From Variovorax sp. J22G73 (lineage in GTDB: Bacteria > Pseudomonadota > Gammaproteobacteria > Burkholderiales > Burkholderiaceae_C), in assembly GCF_030317035.1 (NCBI RefSeq), contig NZ_JASZYK010000001.1, positions 248,001-312,000 on the forward strand: a stretch of DNA of 64,000 nucleotides. The letters run 5' to 3'. The notes under the pieces are model-generated. The model saw nothing but the letters and a program-made list of their open reading frames with translations, had not been told where the DNA came from and made no database searches. Shown here in pieces: positions 28,466 to 37,702 of the stretch. Position 1 is the first letter of the stretch. Every line of letters begins with the position of its first letter. A program made the position numbers and the translations under genes.

Positions 28466-29701
28466 ATGGCAACCCGCGTATTGCTGCTGACGCAATGGTT
28501 TGACCCTGAGCCCACCTTCAAGGGGATGGTGTTCGCACGCGAACTCGTGCGCCAAGGCTTCGAGGTCGAGGTGTTGACGGGCTTTCCCAATTACCCGGGT
28601 GGCAGGGTGTATCCCGGCTACCGCATCAAGCTGCTGCAGCGTGAGGTGGTCGACGGCGTGCAGGTGACCCGTGTGCCGCTGTATCCCAACCATGACCAAT
28701 CGGCGATCAAGCGGGTGGTGAACTACGCCAGCTTTGCCGCGTCGTCATTGTTCTACGGCTTGTTCATCGCGCGGCGGCCCGATGTTGTCTACGCCTACCA
28801 TCCACCGCTCACAGTCGGCATCACGGCCAGCCTGCTGCGCTTGCTGCGCCGCGTTCCGGTGGTCTACGACATCCAGGACATGTGGCCCGACACCTTACGC
28901 GCCACGGGCATGGTCAACAACGCGCGGGCCTTGGGCGTTGTGGCTGCCGTGTGCCAATGGGTGTACCGCCGCGTGGATCACATCGCGGTGCTCTCGCCGG
29001 GCTTCAAGCGCCTGCTGTCGCAGCGTGGCGTGCCCGATGCCAAGGTGGAAGTGATCTACAACTGGGCCGATGAAATGGCGCTGGCGTCGCCGCAAGGCCA
29101 GGCGCCGGCCAGCTTTCCGGGTCCGGAAAAATTCCGCATTCTCTTTGCGGGCAACATGGGCAAGGCCCAGGCTCTCGATGCGGTGCTCGACGCGGCAGCG
29201 CTTTTGCAGACCCGCGACTCGCGGGTGTGTTTGGTGCTGTTAGGTGGTGGCGTCGAAGTGCCCAGGCTCCAGCAGCGCGCGGCTGACTTGCAACTGCGCA
29301 ACGTGGTGTTTCTTCCGCCGGTGCCCATGTCCGAGGTGGGCGCATTGCTGAACGCCGCTGATGCCTTGTTGGTCCATTTGCGCAAAGACCCGCTGTTCGA
29401 GATCACGATTCCCTCCAAGACACAGGCTTATATGGCTGTTGGAAAGCCGCTGCTGATGGCGGTCAATGGTGATGCGGCAGCACTGGTGGCTCAGTCGGGT
29501 GGAGGCGTCGTCGTCGAATCCGAAAATGCGGCCGCACTGGCCGATGCCGCTGAATCGCTCGGAACCATGTCGCCTGAGGCGCTTGCTGAAATGGGACGTC
29601 GGGCACAACGCTACTACCGGGAGCAATTGGCTTTGAAAGTCGGCGTCGCCAAATTCGGCGCAATCTTCACGCGGCTGGTCAGCGGAGCGAAATCGAAATG
29701 A
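28466..29701 (+). CDS. wbuB: Glycosyltransferase family 4, WbuB-like (L-fucosamine transferase)
   Basis: The product is 411 residues. GT4 landmarks are WFDPEPTFKGMVFARELV at the N-terminus, VVYDIQDMWPDTLRATGM, FRILFAGNMGKAQALDAVLD, and PSKTQAYMAVGKPLLMAVNG as the sugar-nucleotide loop. DIQDMWPD and FAGNMGKAQ are typical of the WbuB group that uses UDP-L-FucNAc, and the gene directly follows fnlABC. It likely adds L-FucNAc to the repeat unit. The last 4 bp overlap the initiating transferase. Confidence 0.88.
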   Translation: MATRVLLLTQWFDPEPTFKGMVFARELVRQGFEVEVLTGFPNYPGGRVYPGYRIKLLQREVVDGVQVTRVPLYPNHDQSAIKRVVNYASFAASSLFYGLFIARRPDVVYAYHPPLTVGITASLLRLLRRVPVVYDIQDMWPDTLRATGMVNNARALGVVAAVCQWVYRRVDHIAVLSPGFKRLLSQRGVPDAKVEVIYNWADEMALASPQGQAPASFPGPEKFRILFAGNMGKAQALDAVLDAAALLQTRDSRVCLVLLGGGVEVPRLQQRAADLQLRNVVFLPPVPMSEVGALLNAADALLVHLRKDPLFEITIPSKTQAYMAVGKPLLMAVNGDAAALVAQSGGGVVVESENAAALADAAESLGTMSPEALAEMGRRAQRYYREQLALKVGVAKFGAIFTRLVSGAKSK

Positions 29702-30303
29702 AGCGTCTATTCGACATCGTGGTCGCCAGCTTCGCTTTGCTCCTTTTAGGGCTACCGCTGCTGTTCCTGACTTGGCAAGTACGCCGCAAGCTCGGCAGCC
29801 CCGCGTTCTTTCGTCAGACGCGCCCAGGCTTGAAGGGGCGGCCCTTCAACATGGTCAAGTTCCGCACGATGACGGACGCGCGCGGCGTCGATGGCCAGTT
29901 GTTGCCCGATGCTGATCGGTTGACCCCCTTCGGTCGTTTCCTGCGCGCCAGCAGCCTCGACGAGTTGCCCGAACTCTGGAACGTGCTCAAGGGAGACATG
30001 AGCCTGGTCGGCCCGCGCCCGTTGCTGATGGACTACCTGCCTCTGTACTCCCATGAGCAAGCGCGTCGCCACGAAGTGCGCCCGGGTATCACGGGTTGGG
30101 CGCAGATCAACGGGCGCAACGCGCTGAGCTGGGAAGAGAAGTTCAAGCTAGACGTCTGGTACGTGGACAACCGCTCGATGTGGCTTGACATCAAGATCCT
30201 TTGGCTCACTGTTCGCAAGGTGCTAGTGCGCGATGGCATCAGTGCGGCGGGTGAGGCGACGATGCCGCGATTCACCGGTTCGTTGACGGAGCCAAGGCAA
30301 TGA
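29698..30303 (+). CDS. pglC: Undecaprenyl-phosphate sugar-1-phosphate transferase (PglC-like, initiating enzyme)
   Basis: The product is 201 residues, the minimal monotopic phosphoglycosyltransferase fold. It has an N-terminal re-entrant helix (RLFDIVVASFALLLLGLPL), then RQTRPGLKGRPFNMVKFRTM, the catalytic Asp-Glu pair in SSLDELPELWNVLKGDMSLV, and GPRPLLMDYL with RPGITGWAQINGRN. The size matches PglC rather than the long WcaJ/WbaP proteins. With PglD/PglE homologues next door it most likely transfers N,N'-diacetylbacillosamine-1-phosphate to the lipid carrier, starting each repeat unit. Confidence 0.93.
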   Translation: MKRLFDIVVASFALLLLGLPLLFLTWQVRRKLGSPAFFRQTRPGLKGRPFNMVKFRTMTDARGVDGQLLPDADRLTPFGRFLRASSLDELPELWNVLKGDMSLVGPRPLLMDYLPLYSHEQARRHEVRPGITGWAQINGRNALSWEEKFKLDVWYVDNRSMWLDIKILWLTVRKVLVRDGISAAGEATMPRFTGSLTEPRQ

Positions 30304-30959
30304 CGTTGCCGCTTTTTGCAGTGTTCGGCGCCAGTGGCTGCGGCCGCGGCATCATGCCGCTCGCTCGCGCGCACTTGGAGCACGAGGGCATTGCGGCGGC
30401 ACGGCTGGTTTTCGTGGATGACCAGCCAGGTGCTGCGTTGGTCAACGGGCATCCGGTCTTGCGGTACGAGCAATTTCTGCAAACCCCGGCGAGCACACGG
30501 CACGTTGTCGTGGCCATCGCCAATAGCGCCGTACGCGAAAAGCTCGCCGACCGCTGCGCGTCCGATGGCGTGCAGCCGTGGACAGTAGCGGCTGCCAATG
30601 TGGTCGTCATGGACGACGTGGTGATCGGGCATGGCGCCGCGCTGAGCCCGTTCGTGACGCTCACCTCCAACATTCGCATCGGCAAGTGCTTCCATGCCAA
30701 CCTGTACAGCTACGTCGAGCACGACTGCGTCATTGGCGACTTCGTCACTTTCGCTCCGGGCGTGAAGTGCAACGGAAATGTGGTCATCGAAAACCATGCT
30801 TACATCGGCGCCGGTGCCGTCATCAAGCAGGGCAGGCCGGGTCAGCCCCTTGTCATCGGCCGAGGCGCAGTGGTCGGCATGGGGGCTGTCGTCACTCGCA
30901 ATGTGCCGGCTGGCGTCACGGTTGTCGGCAATCCCGCAAAACCACTTCTCAGAGGTTGA
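30300..30959 (+). CDS. pglD: Sugar O/N-acetyltransferase (PglD-like, hexapeptide repeat)
   Basis: The product is 219 residues. The N-terminal Rossmann-like region (LFAVFGASGCGRGIMPLARA, VFVDDQPGAALVNGHPVL) precedes left-handed beta-helix repeats containing NLYSYVEHDCVIGDFVTFAPGV, read in part. The histidine in YVEHDCVIGD is the catalytic base in PglD/NeuD-type enzymes. It should N-acetylate UDP-4-amino-4,6-dideoxy-GlcNAc to UDP-N,N'-diacetylbacillosamine. It overlaps pglC by 4 bp and is followed 6 bp later by the aminotransferase. Confidence 0.9.
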   Translation: MTLPLFAVFGASGCGRGIMPLARAHLEHEGIAAARLVFVDDQPGAALVNGHPVLRYEQFLQTPASTRHVVVAIANSAVREKLADRCASDGVQPWTVAAANVVVMDDVVIGHGAALSPFVTLTSNIRIGKCFHANLYSYVEHDCVIGDFVTFAPGVKCNGNVVIENHAYIGAGAVIKQGRPGQPLVIGRGAVVGMGAVVTRNVPAGVTVVGNPAKPLLRG

Positions 30960-30965
30960 TCTGTT

Positions 30966-32153
30966 GTGTTGAATACCGCTTTTTCCCCTTGGCCCAGCTT
31001 CACAGCCGAAGAGGCTGCTGCCGTGCAGCGCGTGCTGCTGTCCAACAAGGTCAACTACTGGACCGGTCAGGAATGCCGCGAGTTCGAAAAGGAATTCGCC
31101 GCGTGGACCGGCACGGCGCACGCCTTGGCGTTGGCCAACGGCACGCTGGCACTGGACGTGATCCTCAAGGGAATGAACATCGGCCCGGGTGACGAGATCA
31201 TCGTCACGCCGCGCACTTTCATCGCCAGCGTGTCGTGTGTCGTGAACGCGGGCGCAACGCCAGTGTTCGCGGATGTCGATCTCCAAAGTGGCAACCTCTC
31301 GGCCGAGACTATTTCACGTGTGATCACGCCGCGTACCAAGGCTGTCATCTGCGTGCACCTGGGCGGCTGGCCTTGCGACATGGACCCGATCATGGCGTTG
31401 GCCGATGAGCACGGCTTCAAGGTGATCGAAGACTGCGCACAGGCGCATGGCGCGCGCTACAAGGGGCGCGCCGTCGGGTCCATCGGGCATGCGGGCGCAT
31501 GGTCGTTCTGCCAGGACAAGATCATGACCACGGGCGGCGAGGGCGGCATGGTCACGACGAACGACGAGGCCCTGTGGCGCACCATGTGGCAGTACAAGGA
31601 CCACGGCAAGAGTTACGAAGCCGTGTACGAGCGCAAGCATCCGCCGGGTTTCCGCTGGGTGCATGAGAGCTTCGGCACCAACTGGCGCATGCTCGAGATG
31701 CAGGCCGTTATCGGTCGCATCCAGCTGCAGCGCATGGCCGAGTGGACCGTGGTTCGCACGCGGTACGCAGAGGCTTTGTGGTCGGCCGCGCGTCCGCATG
31801 CCGCCGTGCGTGTGCCCGAGTTCTCGAGCCACACCGGACTCGACAGTGCTCACGCGCACTACAAATGCTATGTGTATGCGCAGCCCGAGAGGCTGGCACA
31901 GGGCTGGAGCCGTGATCGTATCGCTGAAGCCATCCAGGCGAACGGGGTGCCTTGCTATCAGGGCTCGTGCTCGGAGGTGTACCTGGAGCGGGCATTCGAC
32001 GGCACGGGCTGGCGTCCATCCGAGCCGCTGCCAGTGGCACACGCGCTCGGTGAAACGAGCCTGATGTTCCTCGTTCATCCCACCTTGACGCTTGCAGAAG
32101 TCGACAAGAGCTGCACGGTCATCGCGCAGGTCCTGGCCGAGGCGTCGGCTTGA
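30966..32153 (+). CDS. pglE: UDP-4-amino sugar aminotransferase (PglE-like, DegT/DnrJ/EryC1 family)
   Basis: The product is 395 residues from the GTG at 30966 (a TTG at 30969 is also possible). PLP motifs are LANGTLALDVILKGM, GDEIIVTPRTFIASVSCV, KVIEDCAQAHGARYKGR and AWSFCQDKIMTTGGEGGMV, with the Schiff-base lysine in CQDK. It aminates the 4-keto sugar made by PglF (encoded 3.5 kb downstream). A role in another amino sugar such as Fuc4N is possible. The stop overlaps the VanZ-like gene. Confidence 0.88.
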   Translation: MLNTAFSPWPSFTAEEAAAVQRVLLSNKVNYWTGQECREFEKEFAAWTGTAHALALANGTLALDVILKGMNIGPGDEIIVTPRTFIASVSCVVNAGATPVFADVDLQSGNLSAETISRVITPRTKAVICVHLGGWPCDMDPIMALADEHGFKVIEDCAQAHGARYKGRAVGSIGHAGAWSFCQDKIMTTGGEGGMVTTNDEALWRTMWQYKDHGKSYEAVYERKHPPGFRWVHESFGTNWRMLEMQAVIGRIQLQRMAEWTVVRTRYAEALWSAARPHAAVRVPEFSSHTGLDSAHAHYKCYVYAQPERLAQGWSRDRIAEAIQANGVPCYQGSCSEVYLERAFDGTGWRPSEPLPVAHALGETSLMFLVHPTLTLAEVDKSCTVIAQVLAEASA

Positions 32154-32518
32154 AACTGCTGGCGCAACTGTCGGCCATGGCAGCGCTCTGGCGCTGGCTG
32201 CTCTTCATCGCCATGCTCGTGCTGCTGGTGCTGTGCCTGGTCCCCGTGCCACCCCAGTTGCCGAGCACGGGGTGGGACAAGAGCAACCACGCGTTGGCAT
32301 TTGCGGTGCTCGCCTTTTTGGGCAACCGGGCCTGGCCGGGGCGCACGGCAACGGTCCTGCTGGGCTTGCTGGCTTATGGCGGCCTGATCGAGGTCTTGCA
32401 ATCGTTCACACCAGACAGATTCGCCGAATGGGGTGACTTGCTGGCGGATGGCATCGGCCTTGTGCTCGGTGAGGCAGTAGCCCAACTGTTGTGGCGGCAT
32501 GTGCCTCGGCGGGCCTGA
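32150..32518 (+). CDS. VanZ-like small membrane protein
   Basis: The product is 122 residues from a TTG overlapping the upstream stop by 4 bp. It has three or four hydrophobic helices (LLFIAMLVLLVLCLVPVP; ALAFAVLAFLGN; ATVLLGLLAYGGLIEVLQSF) and the VanZ-type WDKSNHALAF and LIEVLQSFTPDRFAEWGDLL motifs. VanZ-family proteins confer low-level teicoplanin resistance in one context but are of unknown function in most. Its position suggests a role linked to polysaccharide assembly or surface. The overlap makes the non-ATG start plausible. Confidence 0.8.
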   Translation: MKLLAQLSAMAALWRWLLFIAMLVLLVLCLVPVPPQLPSTGWDKSNHALAFAVLAFLGNRAWPGRTATVLLGLLAYGGLIEVLQSFTPDRFAEWGDLLADGIGLVLGEAVAQLLWRHVPRRA

Positions 32519-32657
32519 GACCAAATGCCACCGGTTGCCGGAGTGAGTTTGTGACAGCCAGCAACTAAAATGTGATGAGAAGAGGGAGTTTCTTTACTGT
32601 GATTAATCGTCTAACGCGGCCTGTGGCTGTCGCTGACCTGCTCGGGCGCTCTGAGCC

Positions 32658-33092
32658 ATGAAGTCCGTATTGGTCGTATGCATCGGCAATATCTGCCGCA
32701 GCCCTATGGGGGAGGCACTGATTGCCGCAGCCATGCCGCACCTGAGGGTGTCGTCCGCCGGCATCGGCGCGCTCGTGGGGCAGCCCGCCGATGCGGTGGC
32801 GCGTGAGCTCATGGCCGAGCGCGGGCTCAACATCGAGTCGCACCGTGCGCGGCAGCTCACCAACCTGATGTGCCAGGAGGCCGACCTGATCCTGGCGATG
32901 GACGAAGAGCAGCGCCTGCACATCAATCAGCGCCACCCGCTCACGCGGGGCAAGTTGTTCCGTCTGGGCGAGGTCGCACGCGTGGACATTCCTGACCCTT
33001 ACCGCATGGGCCGACCGGCCTTCGAGCAGGCCCTGCAACTCATCGATGCCGGCGCCGCTGCGTGGGTCGAACGCATCAAGAAGCTTTCATGA
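32658..33092 (+). CDS. wzb: Low-molecular-weight protein tyrosine phosphatase (Wzb-like)
   Basis: The product is 144 residues starting MKSVLVVCIGNICRSPMGEA. VCIGNICRS is the CX5RS phosphate-binding loop with nucleophilic Cys8 and Arg14. DPYRMGRPAF contains the conserved DPY catalytic acid. It dephosphorylates the tyrosine-rich tail of Wzc, allowing cycles of polymer assembly. The gene overlaps wzc by 4 bp. The 139-bp upstream gap is AT-richer and could hold a promoter, though no clear -35/-10 pair was found. Confidence 0.95.
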   Translation: MKSVLVVCIGNICRSPMGEALIAAAMPHLRVSSAGIGALVGQPADAVARELMAERGLNIESHRARQLTNLMCQEADLILAMDEEQRLHINQRHPLTRGKLFRLGEVARVDIPDPYRMGRPAFEQALQLIDAGAAAWVERIKKLS

Positions 33093-35347
33093 ACGCCCTT
33101 GTTTCTCCATCTGCTACGTCGCCCTCTGTTGCGGGGGCCTTGCGCGACGATGACGACGATGCAATCAACCTGTCCGAGTACCTGGACATCTTGATCGACC
33201 GGAAGTGGCTGGTTGCGGGGGTTACTTGCATTGCTGTGGCGCTGGGTGTCGCTTATGCATTGCTGTCGACGCCGGTCTATCAGTCCAACTTGCTGGTGCA
33301 GGTCGAAGACTCAGCACCGGACGCAAAGAACTTTCTGGGTGACACGGCGAATCTGTTTGATGTGAAGACGCCGGCCTCGGGCGAAATTCAGATCATTCGG
33401 TCGCGCATGATCATGGGAGGCGCGGTGGAGGCAACACGCCTTTACATCGACGCCAAACCCCGTTATGTGCCTGTGATAGGCGAATGGCTTGCACGTCGCG
33501 CCAAGGGGTTGTCGGAGCCAGGTTTCCTGGGTATGAGCGGCTACGTTTCTGGCAAGGAAGCCGTCAACATCGCGAAGTTCGATGTGCCCTCGGTGTTCGA
33601 AGATCAAGCGCCTTTCACCATCACCGTGCAGCCTGGAGACCAGTACACGCTGACGCACCCCGACTTGGATGAGCCGCTCACCGGCACGATCGGCAAGGTG
33701 TTGAGCGAGCAGGTACCCGGCGGCAACATCGTGTTGATTGTTTCGCAGGTGCATGGCAAGCCTGGCGCGCAATTCATCGTCTCGCGCGCCTCTGTACTTG
33801 CTACGACCGAAGACCTGCAAAAGCGCGTACAGCTCAGCGAACAGGGTAAGCAATCGAACGTGATCAGTGCAACGCTCGAGGACAGTGACCGAGACCGTTT
33901 GCGGCGCACTCTCGACGAAATCGGCGCGCAGTATGTGCGCCAGAACGTCGAGCGCAAGGCGGCCGAAGCGGAAAAAACGCTCGAGTTTCTCGACAAGCAA
34001 CTGCCGGAGTTCAAGAGGCAGCTTGAAAGTTCCGAAGACGTTTATGCGAGCTTCCGCAACAAGAACGGAACCATCTCTTTTGACGAAGAGGCGAAGGCTG
34101 TGCTGGGCCAGGCTGTTCAGTTGCAGACCAAGCTGCTTGAATCCGAGCAACTGCGCCGTGATCTGCTCTCGCGCTTCACCGAAAGCAACCCGAAGGTACG
34201 CGTGATCGACGGGCAGATCTCCGCCTTCCGTCACGAACTCGATGGCATCGACCGCCGCGTGAGTGCGATGCCTGTACTTCAGCGCGACGCGCTGCGGCTC
34301 GAGAGAGACGTTCGCGTCAACGGTGAGCTCTACAAGTCGCTGCTGAACAGCTCGTTGCAGCTGCGTCTCGTCAAAGAGGGCAAGGTCGGCAATGTGCGCT
34401 TGCTGGACAAGGCGACAGAGCCGAAGAGGCCGGTAAAGCCTCAGAAACCGCTGATTGTTGCGCTGTCGCTGGTGCTGGGTTTGCTGGCAGGCGTCGCTCT
34501 GGCCATCTTGCGCAGCAAGATGGCCAGCGGCATCCGCAACCCGCAAGAAATCGAAGACCGCCTCGGCCTGAACGTCTACTCTGTCGTTCCGCTGGCGCTG
34601 GAGCAGGACAGGATCCTGCAACGCATCGCAGGCGGTGCAGGCGGCGTCCAGGTGCTGGCCATTACCGAACCGGAAAGCCTCGCCATCGAAAGCCTGCGCA
34701 ATTTGCGCATCTCCTTGCAGCTGACCTTGATGGAGTCGGGCAACAACCGCGTGCTGATCACCGGCGCTACGCCGGGCGTGGGCAAGAGCTTCGTGTCAGG
34801 CAACTTCGCGGTCATCATGGCGCAGGCCGGCAAGCGCGTGCTGTTGATCGACGCCGACTTGCGCAAGGGCCACATCCAGAAAGCCTTTGGCCTCCCGCGG
34901 CGTGGTGGTCTGGCTGACGTGCTCATCGGCGACATGCCGGCCGAGCAAGCCATCCACGGCGCAGTGGTCCCCAACCTCGACATCCTGACGACCGGCAACT
35001 ACCCGGCCAACCCGGCCAACCTGATGTTGTCGGCGCGGCTCGGCGAGTTCCTGAATGCCATGTCCGAGCAATACGACCTGGTCGTCATCGACAGCCCGCC
35101 GGTGTTGGTTGCCGCCGATGCAGCGGCAGTTGCCGCGCACGCAGGCGCAATCCTGCTGGTCGCGCGGGACACGCTGACGCAGCTCGGGGAACTCAACGAG
35201 AGCGTGAAGCGGCTGGCGCACGCAGGCCGGCAGGTCAGCGGCGTGGTCTTCAACGGCATGGACCTCTCGCGTCGCCACTACGGAAGCTATGGATACAAGT
35301 ACGGTGGCTACCGCTACACCGAATACAAGTACAAGGAAGCGACCTGA
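33089..35347 (+). CDS. wzc: Bacterial tyrosine autokinase / polysaccharide co-polymerase (Wzc-like)
   Basis: The product is 752 residues. The N-terminal Wzz domain has a membrane helix (about 30-55) and a long periplasmic coiled-coil section (about 260-400), with the second membrane helix near PQKPLIVALSLVLGLLAGV. The cytoplasmic BY-kinase follows: Walker A GATPGVGKS near residue 557, Walker A' VLLIDADLRKG, Walker B LVVIDSPP. The C-terminus is a tyrosine cluster with eight Tyr in the last 25 residues. It controls chain length and, with Wza, export. Complete, no truncation seen. Terminator-like sequences follow. Confidence 0.95.
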   Translation: MNALVSPSATSPSVAGALRDDDDDAINLSEYLDILIDRKWLVAGVTCIAVALGVAYALLSTPVYQSNLLVQVEDSAPDAKNFLGDTANLFDVKTPASGEIQIIRSRMIMGGAVEATRLYIDAKPRYVPVIGEWLARRAKGLSEPGFLGMSGYVSGKEAVNIAKFDVPSVFEDQAPFTITVQPGDQYTLTHPDLDEPLTGTIGKVLSEQVPGGNIVLIVSQVHGKPGAQFIVSRASVLATTEDLQKRVQLSEQGKQSNVISATLEDSDRDRLRRTLDEIGAQYVRQNVERKAAEAEKTLEFLDKQLPEFKRQLESSEDVYASFRNKNGTISFDEEAKAVLGQAVQLQTKLLESEQLRRDLLSRFTESNPKVRVIDGQISAFRHELDGIDRRVSAMPVLQRDALRLERDVRVNGELYKSLLNSSLQLRLVKEGKVGNVRLLDKATEPKRPVKPQKPLIVALSLVLGLLAGVALAILRSKMASGIRNPQEIEDRLGLNVYSVVPLALEQDRILQRIAGGAGGVQVLAITEPESLAIESLRNLRISLQLTLMESGNNRVLITGATPGVGKSFVSGNFAVIMAQAGKRVLLIDADLRKGHIQKAFGLPRRGGLADVLIGDMPAEQAIHGAVVPNLDILTTGNYPANPANLMLSARLGEFLNAMSEQYDLVVIDSPPVLVAADAAAVAAHAGAILLVARDTLTQLGELNESVKRLAHAGRQVSGVVFNGMDLSRRHYGSYGYKYGGYRYTEYKYKEAT

Positions 35348-35704
35348 TTTTTGGGGTGAGGGTGCAGGCTGCCAAGCAGCCTGCACAGGGTCGCCGAGAC
35401 CACCAGCAAAACCGCGACGCGACGAAGGGCCGAGCATGTCTCGGCCTTTTCATTGGCCGGTGTAGCCGCCTCTAGAAATGCAGCGAACTCGCTCGCCTGA
35501 ATGGCTGGGTGCAGGTCCCGGGTACCGCGCTGACAGCAAACCTTCAGATGTCAGCGCCAAGATTGCTCGCCATTTCAAGTACAAATTACACAAAAACTCA
35601 CATATCTTGATGACGAATACCCAGAACCGGTAGTGTGCGTCAGCATTTGTTCACAGAAAATGCAGCTATGACACAAAGCGCAGGCTAGAGGAGAGGGGCA
35701 AGTG
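35348..35704. other. Intergenic region between wzc and pglF
   Basis: This 357-bp gap holds a perfect 10-bp-arm hairpin at 35362-35386 (GTGCAGGCTG / CAGCCTGCAC) and an intrinsic terminator at 35428-35450. Its right half turns AT-rich (around 35575-35615), as a promoter for pglF would. pglF is therefore probably a separate transcription unit. No small gene seen. Confidence 0.5.
35428..35450 (+). terminator. Intrinsic terminator after wzc
   Basis: GGCCGAG (35428-35434) and CTCGGCC (35440-35446) form a 7-bp stem with loop CATGT, followed by TTTT. This is the likely end of the wza-wzc transcript. Confidence 0.75.
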
Positions 35705-37702
35705 ATGAATCGAATGGCGGCGCCGCTGCTCGCCCTACCGCGCCCTGCCAAGCGAATGCTGGCGTTGACGGTAGATGCTGCCTTTTGCCTGCTTTGCGTA
35801 TGGCTCGCACTGAGTTTTCGTTACGAACAGTGGGTAACCCCTAAGGATGTGCATTGGTTTGCGGCCATCGCGGCCGTGGTCCTCGCGTTGCCTCTGTTCA
35901 TCTTCTTTGGTCTGTACCGGGCCATCTTCCGTTACGCGGGAAGCGCCGCGCTCATGGCGATCGTGCGCGCCTGTGCCTTGTTCGGCCTGGCCTATGCGGT
36001 GATGTTCGCAGTGGTCGGTGTGAAGGGCGTGCCGCGCACGGTTGGCATCCTGGCCCCGCTGCTGCTGTTCCTCTCGGTCGCAGGCTGCCGCATGCTGGCC
36101 CGCTACTGGCTCGGCGGCCTCTACATGAGCGCCCTCGACCGCAAGGCGCTCCCTCAGGTCGTGATCTACGGCGCCGGCGGTGCCGGCCTGCAATTGGCAG
36201 CCGCATTGGCGCAGAGCCGCGAAATGATGGTCCGCGGTTTCGTCGACGACGCTGCCCACCTGCAGGGCAACACGCTCAACGGCCTGCGCATCTACTCGCC
36301 AGACTGGCTAGAGCACAACGCCGCCAAGCTCGGTATTACCGACGTGCTGCTGGCCATGCCCTCGGCAAGCCACCTGCGCCGCGTCGAGATCCTGAATCAC
36401 CTCCTGCCGCTGCACCTGCACGTGCGCACCTTGCCCGCCATGGCCGACCTGGCCAACGGCAGGGTGCAGGTCAACGACCTGCTCGAGGTCGACATCGAAG
36501 ACCTGCTGGGCCGCGACCCCGTGGCCCCCGTGGCCGACCTGCTGCACAAGCACATCCGCAACCAGGTGGTACTGGTGACCGGTGCGGGCGGCTCCATCGG
36601 CAGCGAGCTTTGCAGGCAGATCGTGCAGCTCGCGCCGACGACCCTGCTGCTGGCGGAAATCAGCGAGTACGCGCTCTACGCGATCCACCAAGAGCTCGAG
36701 GCACTGGCACCCGACGTTCGTGTCATCCCGCTGCTGGCCTCGGTGTGCGACGCCCGTCGGCTGCGCGAGATCATGCACGCATGGCGCCCCGACACGGTCT
36801 ACCACGCGGCTGCCTACAAGCATGTGCCGCTGGTCGAGCACAACCCCGTCGAGGGCGTGCGCAACAACGCGGTCGGCACGCTCACCGCGGCGCGCGTGGC
36901 CATGGAGTGCAAGGTCCGGCGTTTCGTGCTCATCAGCACAGACAAGGCGGTCCGGCCCACCAACATCATGGGCGCCAGCAAGCGGCTCGCCGAGATGGCG
37001 CTGCAAGGCCTCGCACAGCAAAGCGCCGACACCTGCTTCTCGATGGTTCGTTTCGGCAACGTGCTGGGCTCCAGCGGCTCGGTGGTGCCGTTGTTTCGCC
37101 GGCAGATCGAGTCGGGCGGGCCCATCACGCTGACGCATGCGGACATCACCCGCTACTTCATGACCATTCCCGAGGCCGCCCAGCTGGTGATCCAGGCGGG
37201 CGCCATGGCGCAGGGCGGCGATGTGTTCGTGCTCGACATGGGCAACCCGGTGCGCATCATCGATCTGGCGCGCCGGCTGGTAGAACTCTCGGGGCGCACG
37301 GTGCGTGACGAGATCACGCCCGATGGCGACATCGAGCTGCAGATCACCGGCCTGCGCCCGGGCGAGAAGCTCTACGAAGAGCTGCTCATCGGCAACAACG
37401 CCATGCCCACCGTGCACCCGCGCGTGATGAAGGCCAACGAAGATTGCCCGCAGTGGGAAGAGCTCTGGCGCCAGTTCGGCGTGCTGGGCGCCGCGCTGGA
37501 AAGCAGCGACGTGCCGGCCCTGAAGCTGGTGCTGAAGCAGATGCTGGCTGGCTACCAGCCGCACATGGAAGTGGTCGACTGGGTGCACATGGAGCAGCAC
37601 CGCGTGCGGCCCCTGGGCGCATCGCCCTTCGCTTCCGCGATCGCCGGGCCTCGCCCCGATGGCGCCGGCAAGCCCGCATCGCCGGTGGCGATCGCCATCT
37701 GA
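35705..37702 (+). CDS. pglF: UDP-GlcNAc 4,6-dehydratase, membrane-anchored (PglF/WbpM type)
   Basis: The product is 665 residues from the ATG at 35705 (a GTG at 35702 is adjacent). Four membrane helices occupy about residues 20-130. A first nucleotide-binding domain follows (VVIYGAGGAGLQLAAALAQS), then the catalytic SDR domain with VLVTGAGGSIGSELCRQI, HAAAYKHVPLVEHNPVEG and ISTDKAVRPTNIMGASKR. It makes UDP-4-keto-6-deoxy-GlcNAc, the substrate for the PglE and PglD homologues encoded upstream. A GAGGAGAGGGG ribosome site precedes it. WbpM is the same family; in P. aeruginosa it also lies at the O-antigen cluster end. Confidence 0.94.
   Translation: MNRMAAPLLALPRPAKRMLALTVDAAFCLLCVWLALSFRYEQWVTPKDVHWFAAIAAVVLALPLFIFFGLYRAIFRYAGSAALMAIVRACALFGLAYAVMFAVVGVKGVPRTVGILAPLLLFLSVAGCRMLARYWLGGLYMSALDRKALPQVVIYGAGGAGLQLAAALAQSREMMVRGFVDDAAHLQGNTLNGLRIYSPDWLEHNAAKLGITDVLLAMPSASHLRRVEILNHLLPLHLHVRTLPAMADLANGRVQVNDLLEVDIEDLLGRDPVAPVADLLHKHIRNQVVLVTGAGGSIGSELCRQIVQLAPTTLLLAEISEYALYAIHQELEALAPDVRVIPLLASVCDARRLREIMHAWRPDTVYHAAAYKHVPLVEHNPVEGVRNNAVGTLTAARVAMECKVRRFVLISTDKAVRPTNIMGASKRLAEMALQGLAQQSADTCFSMVRFGNVLGSSGSVVPLFRRQIESGGPITLTHADITRYFMTIPEAAQLVIQAGAMAQGGDVFVLDMGNPVRIIDLARRLVELSGRTVRDEITPDGDIELQITGLRPGEKLYEELLIGNNAMPTVHPRVMKANEDCPQWEELWRQFGVLGAALESSDVPALKLVLKQMLAGYQPHMEVVDWVHMEQHRVRPLGASPFASAIAGPRPDGAGKPASPVAIAI

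Noticed and set aside
26930..28699. Minus-strand open frame of 589 codons opposite fnlC and wbuB
   Set aside because: It overlaps two well-recognised plus-strand genes along their whole length and shows no motif.
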